Shown here one piece after another: positions 1 to 9,659 of a stretch of DNA of 64,000 nucleotides (position 1 is its first letter; the number at the start of each line of letters is the position of its first letter). Where the stretch lies: positions 35,301,501-35,365,500 of the forward strand of contig CM060883.1 of the NCBI GenBank assembly GCA_030762935.1, read 5' to 3'. The notes under the pieces were generated by a model. That model saw nothing but the letters and a program-made list of their open reading frames with translations. It was not told the DNA's origin and made no database searches. The stretch comes from Hymenopus coronatus (taxonomy: Eukaryota > Arthropoda > Insecta > Mantodea > Hymenopodidae). The translations under genes were made by a program, and so were the position numbers.

Positions 1-180
1 TGCTGCCTATAGACTGAAAGACAGATAGACACACACGCACGGACGACCTTTTTCCAAAAATGCTTTTTCTGGATTCAGGTGGGGGACCCAAAACTTGTAT
101 TTCCGATGAAATCTCGGTATTGAATTTTTGGTTGCATTACAATATCTTCTCTATACACTAGTACATAGTCCGTGTAGAGT
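1..180 (+). repeat. GHR repeat, 3' end fragment (first copy; family description here)
   Basis: This is the 3' part of the dominant family, which I name GHR (GTAC-hairpin repeat). In its + sense the family runs: start hairpin with ACTTTCTCTA, a long conserved non-coding body, the internal palindrome AAATACCAA...TTGGTATTT, a CA microsatellite, a block reading GGTGAAATCTCGGTATCGAA, then the terminal palindrome ACTATGTACATAGT and TAGAGAAAGT. This copy has the CA tract, the conserved block and most of the terminal palindrome. It is interrupted at 180 by an insertion, and its last bases reappear at 1018-1037. No protein is encoded. Judged by eye against about 40 other copies in the window. Confidence 0.85.
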
Positions 181-1017
181 TACTGGGAAGAGAGAATTGA
201 ACAAGTGGAAATACCAACCCCTGCACTAGCCAGAGACGAATTAAGAAGATCCGACAGAATTCGAAATCAGTAAACTTAAACTTATAACTGACACTCTGAT
301 AAAAACTTAAACACAGAAATATAAACAAATACTATTGCAACTTAAATAACTATGAACCCAAGGGAGAATGTCCATAAGAAGAAGAGGAAGCATAAATAAT
401 GCAAACTGATTCTAAATAGAGACTGGAGACTAATGGAAGATGAAGGAGAGCCGAGCATAGTAGAAGGAGGCGAAGAAGAAGGAGCCGGTGTAGACCAGAG
501 TGATAAGAGGGATGCAGAGGGCGTGTGAGAGCAGTAATGGTGGATTATGGGCTTCTGGCGGTGGACAGTACGAGGCAAGGGGAGATGACGTTGAGGAGGA
601 AGTGTTAGTGAAGTGCTAAATAGAGTTAAAAAGTTAAATACGGTGAGTTTAGTGTAATGATGATGTAAAAGATTAGGTATAATTAGTAACAGATATTAGC
701 CAAAGGAAGTAAAAGACAATTTACTACAATGTAAAGAAATTATTGTATAATATAATTATTTAGTTGCGCTGGTTACCAGTGCATATTCTGCTGGATATCA
801 GTTTTATGGTTGGAAATTATTTTATTTCAGTTTATATTAATTTGTTTTTGTTTTAAATTGAATTTTGAGTTATTAGTGTATAACTATTATCTGTAAAATA
901 ATGATGTATAATAATTCTTTAAAAGTGGAAAATAAATTATAAAGTTTGCAATATACGTCCTGGTATAGGGAACAAGATGCCAGGATGTTGTATTACAGAT
1001 TTTATTTTATTTTATTT
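181..1017 (+). mobile_element. retrotransposed insertion with 15-bp target-site duplication
   Basis: An 837-bp stretch splits the first GHR copy. It is bounded by the direct repeat TAGTCCGTGTAGAGT at 166-180 and 1018-1032. It ends in a TTTTA-type tail (about 1000-1017) directly before the second repeat. Tail plus long target duplication is the hallmark of target-primed reverse transcription by a LINE machinery. The body has no recognisable protein; 360-600 is purine-rich on the + strand. It may be a 5'-truncated LINE, a long SINE or a processed transcript. Only the insertion boundaries are certain. Confidence 0.6.
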
Positions 1018-1037
1018 TAGTCCGTGTAGAGTAAGTA
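1018..1037 (+). repeat. GHR terminus, remainder after insertion
   Basis: The last bases of the GHR copy begun at position 1, containing the right target-site duplication of the 181-1017 insertion, with the GTAGAG portion of the GHR end. Confidence 0.6.
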
Positions 1038-1985
1038 ATTAGTAAGCTCTATGTAGAGAACCCTCATTAAAGTGAAGAAATATCGAAGTGAAAAACGAAA
1101 AATAGACTACATATATTGTCATCATTTTACTTACGTTATTGTAGAGAGAAGTAAAATTGTGTAGTTTGCTATTGATGTTTCATCTTTCTTTAGTTAAGAA
1201 GAGGCGTGAACAGAAGAATGAAAAACAGAAATAAACACAACTGAAATTAGCATAAATGTTCTGCGGAAACTGTGGAAGAGAAGCTGTTTGCCCTTTTACT
1301 GAAATTTCTGGGGCGTTAAGAGCACTGGATCTTGGCGTAAAGAAAAATGAAAATAAGATCGTAAGGCCGAAAAGTTAGAAAAGTCAAGAGTGGAAGGAGG
1401 AACGAGCTGCAAAACAAAAAAGCATCGAGTTGGTTTAATGCAGGGAGGATGCTGTTCCCGCTGCTCATTTGTCACGTCACAACTTGGGTCAAAAGATTAC
1501 AATCAACAAGCAGGTATATAGAAAACAATTCTTTCTTTTACTACAGCTCCAGTTCCTCTCTCAGAGAGATAACATCGGCATCCACCAGAAACAAAACAAC
1601 GCTGACTTCAGGTGCATATTTCTCTTTTGTTTTTAGCGGGAACTCCAACGCGATTCTCTTCTTTCTTCCAAGAAACGTTGAATTATTTGGAACGGCAACT
1701 GAAAAACAGGGAAAGGACGGGCGAGGACAAAGATGAATCGCTAGATAGACAGGCGGACAGATGCATGCCATGAAAAATGAAAACCGAAACACAGGCATTT
1801 GTCATGTTCGTGAGCTACTGCCATGGCGCTTTGCTGCTTAAGAATTCCTATGTTTATATTTTGATGTACCGATAGGAGGCACCTGACAACTTTATGAGAG
1901 GCTTCCTAGATTGTTTCTTGATTGTCTACTCAGTGACATGCATTCCGAAGAGTAACAGGAGTGATGTATGGTTTTATAACACACA
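1038..1985. other. unassigned AT-rich stretch
   Basis: About 950 bases without a recognisable gene, SINE head or GHR block. Open frames of 60-95 codons on both strands at 1449-1798 overlap each other and match no family I know. I treat them as chance frames. Confidence 0.5.
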
Positions 1986-2046
1986 GAAAAAGAAATCTGA
2001 TGTGTTCCATTCACATGACTTTCTCTACATCTATGCAACAATTATT
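1986..2046 (+). repeat. GHR copy, left part, split by SINE S1
   Basis: Contains the GHR start (TCTGATGTGTTCC, then ACTTTCTCTACAT). It is cut at about 2046 by an S1 SINE and resumes at 2278. The GHR consensus across the break reads CTGCAACAAATTATTG, so the SINE boundaries are visible directly. Confidence 0.85.
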
Positions 2047-2277
2047 TTATTTATTTATTTATTTTATAACCTGGTTGGTCATATCAGATGATGAATGAAA
2101 TTAGTGAAATTATGTTCATATGATCACGGGGCCCATACATTAAAGTTTCTCGACATTCGTCTTCTCAGGATAAGGGAAAACCCCGAAAAAAGCTTTATCC
2201 GGGTAACTCACCCTAAGCGAGATTCCACCTGTTGAATATGAGGCAGACACGCTACCACCACACCACCCAGGCAGACT
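2047..2277 (-). mobile_element. SINE S1, copy 1 (tRNA-headed, minus strand)
   Basis: On the minus strand this reads as a tRNA-like head (gtggtagcg...gcctcatattcaacagg) and body, ending in an AAAT-repeat tail that appears as ttatttattta at 2047-2067. Near-identical bodies occur at 6323, 13852 and 51478. It sits inside a GHR copy with an imperfect target duplication of about 13 bp (tgcaacaattatt 2034-2046 and tgctacaaattatt 2278-2291). The B box is damaged here but intact in the 13.9-kb copy. Confidence 0.75.
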
Positions 2278-2853
2278 TGCTACAAATTATTGTTAAAAAG
2301 CTTATGCTTCTATTTACTTCATACTAATTAAGACAAAATTAGCAGAAATAGTCTTATTATTTGCTTCCTTGTAAGTAGAAGCGAAATAAGAGAGTACTAA
2401 GGCTAAAGTATTAGTCAAAAGCTGGTTGCTATGTAACTGAAGTTCCTTTGTTTGTATAGACAGGAGTTGACAAATCCCCGTATGAGCTGAAACCAAAAAA
2501 CAAGGAATATCTAAAAAAGATCAACTCCAAGAAAAAAATGTATATCGCATAAATCATGTGTTTTAACGCGCTCTACATTTTTGTGTTTTAAGTTTATGGC
2601 TGGCCATCTCTTACGGTTTACCAGTTATGCAAAATTCCGTAAAATTCATCCAGAATAAAGTAATCTTCAGAGGCTGTTCCCAGAAAATTCAAGATATACA
2701 TTTTATTTGGCATGTGTATATCTTAAATATAAGAGATTTTAATGAAAATCGTTAGTTATTTTTGAGAAAATCAAAATTTTCGAAAAAAAGTGCCATCTAA
2801 AAGGTAGTTGGGGTGGGAGGATTTTCTTGAACATCTTCGTTTTGCAGTGGAGC
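2278..2853 (+). repeat. GHR copy, right part after SINE S1
   Basis: Continues the copy begun at 1986 through the body. It ends in the GGGGATTTTCTTGAA-type block at about 2850, before the internal palindrome, so the 3' hairpin end is missing. Confidence 0.8.
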
Positions 2854-3083
2854 GAGTGGAGCATTTCTGGGAACGTAATAAAATTGATTTGAACTTGGGA
2901 GCCATACAGTATTTTTAAACGACCCGCAATATTTATAAGGGTATTATAAATTTAAAATGTTTGTTTCACCTATTCTACGGACCTGATACTCAACGAGCTG
3001 CGATTTTCAGTTGTTGCGTTACTTAGCATTAGTTTTGACAGTAGACAAAATCCTATATAACGGTGGCAGTCAAAAAAAAATGA

Positions 3084-3225
3084 TGTGTTACAATCACATA
3101 ACTTTCTCTATTCTATGACAAACTATTGTTAAAAATCTTATTATTCTATCTACAATATGCTAATCGAGATAAACATTAGCAGAAAGTGTCTTTATTACTT
3201 GGTTCCTTGTAAGTAGAAGAATAAA
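3084..3225 (+). repeat. GHR 5' fragment
   Basis: Starts with TGATGTGTTAC and the ACTTTCTCTA motif and stops after the conserved CTTGTAAGTAGAAG block. It is followed directly by another GHR start. Confidence 0.7.
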
Positions 3226-3370
3226 ATGCTTGTGTTAAATTCACATGATGTCCTCTAGCTGTTTGGCAAACAAACATTTTATTCAAAAGATTTAACTGTT
3301 ATGTACATCATCTAATCAAGATAAACATTATTACTAGATCCTTATAAGTAGAACGGAAATAAGAAAAAAC
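3226..3370 (+). repeat. GHR 5' fragment, second in a row
   Basis: A degraded repeat of the same 5' section (TTCACATGATGTCCTCTAG, then CTTATAAGTAGAACGG). Three GHR 5' ends therefore lie in series between 3084 and 3420. Confidence 0.6.
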
Positions 3371-4312
3371 TGTTGTGTTCCATTCACATGACTTTCTCTA
3401 TATTTCTGTAACAAATTATTGCTAATAAGCTTATCTTTTGTTTATTTCATGCTAATCGAGAAAAATTAGCAGAAATAGTCTTATTACTTGCTTCCTTGTA
3501 AGTAGAAGCGAAATAAGGAAGTACCATAGGTTAAAGTGATAGTCAAAAGCTGGTTGCTATGTGACTGAAGTTCCTTTGTTTGTACGGACACGAGTTCACA
3601 AAGTCCTGTATGAGAAAAGTAAGTTTTTTATAGCTGAAACCAAAAACATGGAATATCTCAAAAACAATGGACTCCACGAAAAAAAATGTATTTAACATAA
3701 ATTGTGTAAAATACGAACTAAAGCTTTCCTGGCGACGTGTTAATTCAAAATCTTCTCGGGCTTCTAGCCAGGTAAAAACTTGGCTTGACACCAACGTTTC
3801 GAAGAAGTGCATCTTCCTCGTCTTCAGGGTGAACTGATGAGGAAGATGCACTTCTTCGAAACGTTGGTGTCAAGCCAAGTTTTTACCTGGCTAGAAGCCC
3901 GAGAAGATTTTGAAATAAATTGTGTATTTTAAAGTGCTCTACATTTATTGTGTGGTAAGTTTTTGTCCATCTCTTACGGTTTAGTAGTTATTAAAAATTC
4001 ATCCAGAATAAAGTAGTCTTCAGAGGCTATTTCCGGAAAATTCAAAATATACATTTTATTTGTCAGGTAAATAACTTTAATATACGATATTTTAATCAAA
4101 ATCTTTAGAGCCATTTTTTTATAAAATCAAAGTTTTCGAAAAAAGTTCCATGTAAAGGATAGTTTGGGGTGGGGGGTTTTTTCTCAAAATCTTCGTGTCA
4201 CATCCCTGGAAGATACTAAACTTAAATAGCAAGTTTGGTATTTTACCGACTTTTCGTTTTTCAGTTATCGTGTTCAAAGACGCACACACACGCACACACA
4301 CACAGCACACTG
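3371..4312 (+). repeat. GHR copy carrying a foldback insertion
   Basis: A long copy from TGTTGTGTTCC into the CA microsatellite at about 4290-4312, interrupted at 3709-3914 by a palindromic insertion. It ends inside the CA tract, where the sequence switches to a minus-strand GHR copy. Confidence 0.85.
3697..3926. mobile_element. foldback insertion FB1 with its target duplications, 76-bp perfect arms
   Basis: The insertion proper is 3709-3914 (206 bp), flanked by identical 12-bp repeats ATAAATTGTGTA at 3697-3708 and 3915-3926. The filled site lies in a GHR body. From 3744 to 3819 the sequence is repeated as an exact reverse complement at 3839-3914 (76 of 76), around a 19-nt centre. The 35 bases at 3709-3743 (starting AAATACGAACTAAAGC) lie outside the palindrome. 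CTGATGA at 3834-3840 and CGAAACG around 3858-3864 match a hammerhead-ribozyme core. The same unit occurs at 5022-5112 and 49334-49458. Confidence 0.85.
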
Positions 4313-4603
4313 TGAACAGCATACCTCAGAAACGAAAAGACGTCAAACATCAAAATTGGCATTTAAGTTTAGTATCCCCCAAGGATGCAACACGAAGATG
4401 TTAAAGAAACTCCTCTCCCCCCAACTATCCTCTACCTGGAAAAAGTTTTAAAAATTTTGATTTTCTCAAAAATGGCTCTACCGATTTTTATTAAAATATC
4501 GTATATTAAAGACATTTCCATGACAAGCAAAATGTATATCTTGAATTTACTAGGAACAGCCTCCGAAGTCCTCTTCATTCTGGATGACCTTTGTATAACT
4601 TTT
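4313..4603 (-). repeat. GHR copy, inverted against its left neighbour
   Basis: Minus-strand GHR from the region beside the microsatellite (gaacagcata, then aaaacgaaaag) to the CTTCATTCTGGATGA block. With 4020-4312 it forms a diverged inverted repeat whose centre is the CA tract. Confidence 0.75.
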
Positions 4604-5195
4604 TACTTTCTCTATACGAACCATGTGCATAGTGTATAGGGAAGGTATTGCACTTCACCAAAAAATTCGATACCAAGATTTCACCGGAAATATATGCTTT
4701 AAGGTCCCCTGTATCAAAAAAAAAGTATTTTCAGAAAAAGGTCCGCGTGTCAGTGTGTCCGTGTGTCTGTGAACACGATAACTCAAAAACGAAAAGTCGG
4801 TAAAATACCATACATCTTTCTTTTCATCTCTCTTTTGTTTATTCCTAGTAAGCAAAGAGAACCGAATTTCAATTTCTACACTTAGCGCCCGGCCTTTAAA
4901 AGATTCAGCTATCGCTTTATCCTAGTGCATACCCTTACTTCCCTGCTACAAAGAAGCAAGTAATAAGACCAATTCTGGCAATGTTTACTTTGATTACCAT
5001 GACCTAGATAAAAGAAAAATGATTCAAAATCTTCTCGGGCTTCTAAACAGGTAAAAACTGCCCGAGAAGATTTTGAATTAACACGTCGCCAGGAAAGCTT
5101 CAGTTCTTATTTTAAAAGAAAAATGTTTTGTAAGGAATGCTTGTCTGTGTAACAGCTAGAGAAAGTCGTGTGAATGGAACACTTTTAATACAGAT
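4604..5195 (-). repeat. GHR copy with internal deletion, split by foldback FB2
   Basis: Begins with TACTTTCTCTATACG and the terminal palindrome, and reaches the conserved block up to aaaagtcggtaaaatacc. It then jumps at about 4840 to the 5' section (aagcaagtaataagacc). It ends at agagaaagtcgtgtgaatgg. The 5022-5112 foldback lies within it. Confidence 0.75.
5009..5125. mobile_element. foldback insertion FB2 with its target duplications, short arms
   Basis: The insertion proper (5022-5112) is flanked by 13-bp repeats TAAAAGAAAAATG at 5009-5021 and 5113-5125. It is in the opposite orientation to FB1. Its outer ends correspond to those of FB1 (reverse complement starts AAATAAGAACTGAAGC; other end GAAGATTTTGAAT). 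Most of the centre is missing, leaving 18-bp arms (5023-5040 and 5060-5077) around 19 nt. Confidence 0.8.
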
Positions 5196-5307
5196 TATAA
5201 TGCATTCCTTATTCATATTATAATTTAATTGTCATATTATATAGTAAAGTAATACTATTAAAACCATGTGCATTTAACCTAAATAAAGGCAGAGTAGAAA
5301 CAAGGAA

Positions 5308-6132
5308 GCATAAAAAAAATATTATGTGTTACACTCACATGACTTTCTCTAGCCGTTCTACAAACTTCTTACATCAGATTCTTCTTCTTTCTGCACCTTG
5401 TTAATCGAGGTATTCAGCACAATGTTCTTATTACTTAGTTCCTTATAAGAAGGAAGAAAATAAGGGCATACACTAGGCTAAATCGATAGTCAAATGTTTT
5501 AAAAGCTGTCGTTATGCGATTGTCATTACAAATCGCTTCTTTTCTTGGCCAGGAGTAGAACAAAAGAAAAAACTTCACAACTGAAACTAATAACAATGAA
5601 TACCTCAAAAACGGAAGCACCATGAGAAAAACGTATATGACATAACCTGTGTATTTTAACAAGGCCTACATGTTTTGTGTTGTAAGTTTTTGTCTATCTC
5701 TTACGGGATATTAGTTATGCAAATTAAGCAAAATTCATCCAGAATAAACAGCTCTTTAGAAGCTATTCCCAGAAATTTCAAGATATACATTTTATTTGTC
5801 AGGTAAATATTTTTAATATACGACATTTTAATCAAAATCGTTAGAGCCATTTTTAAGAAAATCAAAATTTTCGAAAAAAGTTCCATGTAAAGGGTAGTTT
5901 GGGATGGGGGATTTTCTCAAAATCTTCGTGTTGCATCCCTGGAAGATACTGAACTTTTCGTTTTTGAGTTATCGTGTTCACAGACACACGGACCTTTTTC
6001 TGGAATTGCTTTTTTTGGATTCAGGGGGTCCTAAAATATATATTTCCGGTGAAATCTCGACATCGAATTTTTGGGTGGAATGCAATACTTCTCTATCCCT
6101 ATGTACATTATACATACGGGGCTAGATAAAGT
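5308..6132 (+). repeat. GHR copy, subfamily B, near full length
   Basis: Begins with the subfamily-B start (TGTGTTACACTCACATGACTTTCTC) and carries the subfamily-B block (gattgtcattacaaatcgcttctt). It ends in a decayed terminal palindrome at about 6095-6132. The segment between the GATACTGAACTT block and CTTTTCGTTTTTGAG is shortened, so the internal palindrome is lost. Confidence 0.85.
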
Positions 6133-6221
6133 AATAAAGTAATAAATATGGGTATATAACTACAAAAGTATAGCGCTGGGCCACTGGGCCCTATGGCTCT
6201 TATGTGCACAACAGAAGTTTA

Positions 6222-6322
6222 AAATATTTGACTATTGCTTTCGCTTAGAGTACTCCCTCATTTCCCTTCTACTTACAGGGAAGCAAGTAATAAGGTAATG
6301 TCTGCTAATGCTTATCTCGATT
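6222..6322 (-). repeat. GHR 5' fragment
   Basis: Minus-strand fragment of the 5' third (cttctacttacagggaagcaagtaataagg ... ttatctcgatt), abutting SINE S1 copy 2. Confidence 0.65.
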
Positions 6323-6508
6323 GGTGAATGAAAGAAATTGGTGAAATGATGCTCAAATGATCTCCGGGTCCATGGAGCTTAAAGTTACTCGACATTCGTC
6401 TTCTCAGGATAAGGGAAAACGCCGAAAAAAACCTTGTCCGGGCAACCCACCCTAAGCGAGATGCGAACTCACGACCTGTTGAGTATGAGGCAGATACACT
6501 AGCCAGGC
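6323..6508 (-). mobile_element. SINE S1, copy 2
   Basis: Shares with copy 1 the body (actcgacattcgtcttctcagg) and the tRNA-like head, here with a readable B-box region (gagatgcgaactcacg). The tail side is truncated at the junction with the GHR fragment. Confidence 0.7.
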
Positions 6509-7009
6509 GGACATTATATATTTTATATCTGTGGAACGTGTCTCTCCATCGCTTGAAATGAATATATAAGTTATTAGTCTGAGATTTTCACTTTAAGTTT
6601 ATGTTTCCGCAGGGATTACGTATTTGCCCACGAGGTAGAGAGTGGGTGAGAGTATGCTCAATAAGTTTCATCTAGACAATAAAACACCAGTAATTAATAC
6701 AAATGTTATTTACAGCGTTGCCAGCTAGCATGAGGCGAGCGAGACTTCATTTGTTTTTATCGTGGGAAACTGCTTCCCATTTAAATGTTAAAAATTCCTT
6801 TTTAAGCTATGAATAACCAAAGGAGAAACCCAAGAGGTGAATAAAGCCTTATCTAAATACAGCATTATTCAAATGAAAACAAAAGAGGCTCCCTCTGAAG
6901 GCGAAACTCTGATTATTATTTGTGTTAATCAGATAAAGTCAAGACACCCAGCAATGCTTAGATATTATTTTTGTTACAGCTTATAGATTATTAATTCTAC
7001 AGGAAAATA
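6509..7009. other. unassigned stretch
   Basis: About 500 bases with no recognisable gene, tRNA-like head or GHR block. It is AT-rich, with scattered short repeats only. Confidence 0.5.
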
Positions 7010-7060
7010 TAGATAGAAATAAGCTTTTGTAAGTATCGTTTGTTGCAAACCTGGTGTAGA
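7010..7060 (-). repeat. GHR 5' end, left part, split by SINE S2
   Basis: Minus-strand GHR end (gatagaaataagctttt ... tttgttgcaaac). The missing remainder (agagcatgtgaatggaacacat) follows SINE S2 at 7329-7365. Confidence 0.7.
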
Positions 7061-7328
7061 CTGGCTCCGTGGTCGAGTGGTCAGCAAGCTGACTTTTCAC
7101 CCGGAGGTCCCGGGTTCGATTCTCGGCTTGGGTGGTGAAATTTCCTTTAACCAGAATTATTCCCTATCCCCCCAGAGTCTGCAAGTATATATGCCAGAGT
7201 GAATGTGTGTGTTTGTGTGTGTTTAAGGGAAATAAAACAATTTAAAACCCAAGGTAAAAGAATCTACAGACGAGTTGTTTCCAATGAAAAGCCCCCGATA
7301 TGACCTTAAATGAAACAATTTAAAAACG
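7061..7328 (+). mobile_element. SINE S2, copy 1 (tRNA-headed)
   Basis: tRNA-like head with an A-box region TGGTCGAGTGGTC (7070-7082) and B box GGTTCGATTCT (7113-7123). The body contains CAGAGTCTGCA and GCCCCCGATAT, and the tail is AAATAAAACAATTTAAA-like. Flanking 10-bp repeats CTGGTGTAGA at 7051-7060 and 7329-7338 mark the target duplication inside a GHR copy. A second copy at 18.55 kb shares the head, CAGAGTCTGCA and GCCCCCGATAT. Confidence 0.8.
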
Positions 7329-7365
7329 CTGGTGTAGAAAGAGCATGTGAATGGAACACATATAT
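7329..7365 (-). repeat. GHR 5' terminus after SINE S2
   Basis: Completes the GHR end interrupted by S2. It carries the start hairpin read in reverse (catgtgaatggaacacat). Confidence 0.7.
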
Positions 7366-7423
7366 TCAACCCTATCCCTCCATTAATTTTATATATAGGT
7401 TTTTCTCTACCAATTCTAAAAGA

Positions 7424-8154
7424 AAAAGTCTGATGTGTTCCATTCACATGACTTTCTCTACATCTCTGCAACAAATTATTGTTAAAGTTTATGCTTCTCG
7501 CTAATCGAGAAAAAAATAGCAAAACACTCTTATACTTGCTTCCTTGTAAGTAGAAGCGAAATAAGGGAGTTCCATTGATTAAAGTGATAAGGCAAAAGCT
7601 GGCTGCTATGTGACTGAAGTCCCTTTGTTTGTATGGAAGGAGTTGAGAAATTCCTGTATGAGAAAAGTATGTTTTTCAAAGCTGTAACCAAAAACAAAAG
7701 AATACCTAAAAAGACGATCAACTCTCCCAAAAAAGTTATGGCATAAATTGTGTGTTTTAACGTGCTCTACGTTTCTTGTGTGATAAGCTTTTTGTCCATC
7801 TGTTACGGTTTAGCAGTTATGCGAAATTTCATAAAATTCATCCAGAATAAAGTAGTCTTCAGAGCCTATTCCCAGAAAATTCAAGATATACATATTATTT
7901 GTCAGGTAAATTATCTTTATCATACGATATTTTAATAAAAATTGTTAGTCATTTTTGAGAAAATCAAAATTATCGAAAATGTTTCCATGTAAAGGGTAGT
8001 TGGGGTGGGGGGATTTTATTGAAAATCCTCGTGTTGCATCCTTGGAAGGTACCAAACTTAAATGCCAAGTTTGGTTTCTAACGGTCTCTTCGTTTTTGAG
8101 CTATGCTTCCCCCCCCACACACACACACATACACACACACATTTCTCTAAAAAA

Positions 8155-8214
<60 letters not shown>

Positions 8215-8330
8215 GGATTCTGAGGGTCTCAAAACATATATTACCGGTGAATCCCGGTATCGAATTTTTGTGTGCAATACAATAGCTTCTCTTACACTAT
8301 GTACATAGTGCGTGTAGAGAGAAAGTAAAA
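7424..8330 (+). repeat. GHR copy, subfamily A, full length
   Basis: A complete unit from GTCTGATGTGTTCC to GAGAGAAAGTAAAAA, about 0.9 kb, including the terminal palindrome (actatgtacatagt at about 8296-8310). The microsatellite zone has grown into mixed C, CA, TA and T runs at 8106-8213. One of the best reference copies in the window. Confidence 0.9.
8106..8213. repeat. compound microsatellite (C)n-(CA)n-(TA)n-(T)n inside GHR
   Basis: A run of C, then CA, then TA (about 8155-8188), then about 24 T. It occupies the same internal position where other GHR copies carry plain CA repeats. Confidence 0.9.
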
Positions 8331-8564
8331 ACAAGAGCGACATATTGAGAAAACGGCTCTATTCTTGCTGAATATCCTGAAAAGTTCACTCCAGAACCTT
8401 TTTATTTCACCTCTCGTTGAAGTGGGCTTTGTTTTACCAACATAAAACAAACGAAGTGAACATTCATATTCTTGTCCACAAAAGTGTTAATAAGGTGAGT
8501 CCATAATGCTGAATTGCTTCCGGCTGAACATTCCACCTTTTTCGTAAGGGATGGATGGTATTTT

Positions 8565-9209
8565 TACTCATTCTAGCCCAAATGTACAATGTACATAGTG
8601 AATACAGAAGTTATTGTATTTCACCCAAAATTTCAATTCGGAGATTTCCCCGAAAATATGTTTTGAGACCTCTGAGTCCAAAAAAAAAAAAAGAATTTTA
8701 GAAAAAGGTCCGTGTGAATGTGAACAGCATAGCTCAAAAACGAAAAGTTGATTTTTTACCAAAATTGGTATTTAAGTTCAGTATCTTCAGTATCTTCCAA
8801 GGATGTGACACGAAGATTTTCAAGAAAATTCTGCCATCCCCAACCACCCTTTACATGGAATGTTTTTCAAAAATTTTGATTTTCTAAAAAGTTATTCTAA
8901 CGATTTAGATTGAAACACCATATATAAAAGATATTCATATGAGAAATAAAAGGTGTATCTTGAATTTTCTGGGAATAGCCTCTGAAGAGCTGTTTATTCT
9001 GGTTGAATTTTGCACAATTTAACATAAGATTTAAACCGTAAGTTAGAGGCAGAAACATACCAAAAAATGTAGAACTCGTTAAAACACGTAATTTATATAA
9101 ACTGGACCATACAAAGCAAACCGAACCACAATTGTTTCACATGGCGACAAGCTTTTAAATGGTTTGAATACTACTTTAGCTAACGTATTCCCTTATTTCC
9201 CTTGTACTA
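8565..9209 (-). repeat. GHR copy, truncated by mariner
   Basis: Minus-strand copy from a decayed terminal palindrome (acaatgtacatagtg, 8585-8600) to cccttatttcccttgtacta, where a mariner fragment begins. Confidence 0.8.
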
Positions 9210-9657
9210 ACTCTCAAAAAACTTTAATCTGCGGTCTTCCAGTTCTAAACGATGCATTTTGTCAATGATCTCTGGAGTTGTCACTTCTACAGGGCATCCA
9301 GAGCGAGGCTCATCACTAGTGCTCGTACGTCCCATTTTAAACTCAGCAACCCACCTTTTAATCTCTGAATGTGAAGGGGTAGCGTCTTTCAATGTACTGT
9401 CCATTACCTCCTGATTTCTTTAGGCGTTAAGCCTTTAAATGGAAGTATTTAATAACTGCTCGTTTTTGCAAATCCTCCATTTTCGTAAAAACTCTTAAAA
9501 GTTGTTTTGTTTAAAATGCTGCCTTTCGAAAACTAAATAAGCTAGCCTGTAACTATGGATACAAGCTAGTCTGGAATTAAATTATACGTTGGTAGCATCT
9601 AACTGGCCTAGTGGCGCCATATCTGAGAGAGGCCCGGGACTTATCAGCCGACCCTCG
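9210..9657 (-). pseudogene. mariner transposon fragment (5' half)
   Basis: Reads on the minus strand from a terminal inverted repeat at 9657 (CGAGGGTCGGCTGATAAG) next to TA (9658-9659). A coding relic starts at about 9481: MEDLQKRAVIKYFHLK, a frameshift or stop near 9430, then the second helix-turn-helix part with RWVAEF and GRTS and the PEIIDKMHRLELEDRR linker. The frame ends at 9207, where the element is cut. The catalytic DD34D domain is absent. The end sequence resembles that of the 50.2-kb mariner (CGARGGT...ATAAGT), so the two are probably relatives. Inactive. Confidence 0.8.
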
Positions 9658-9659
9658 TA

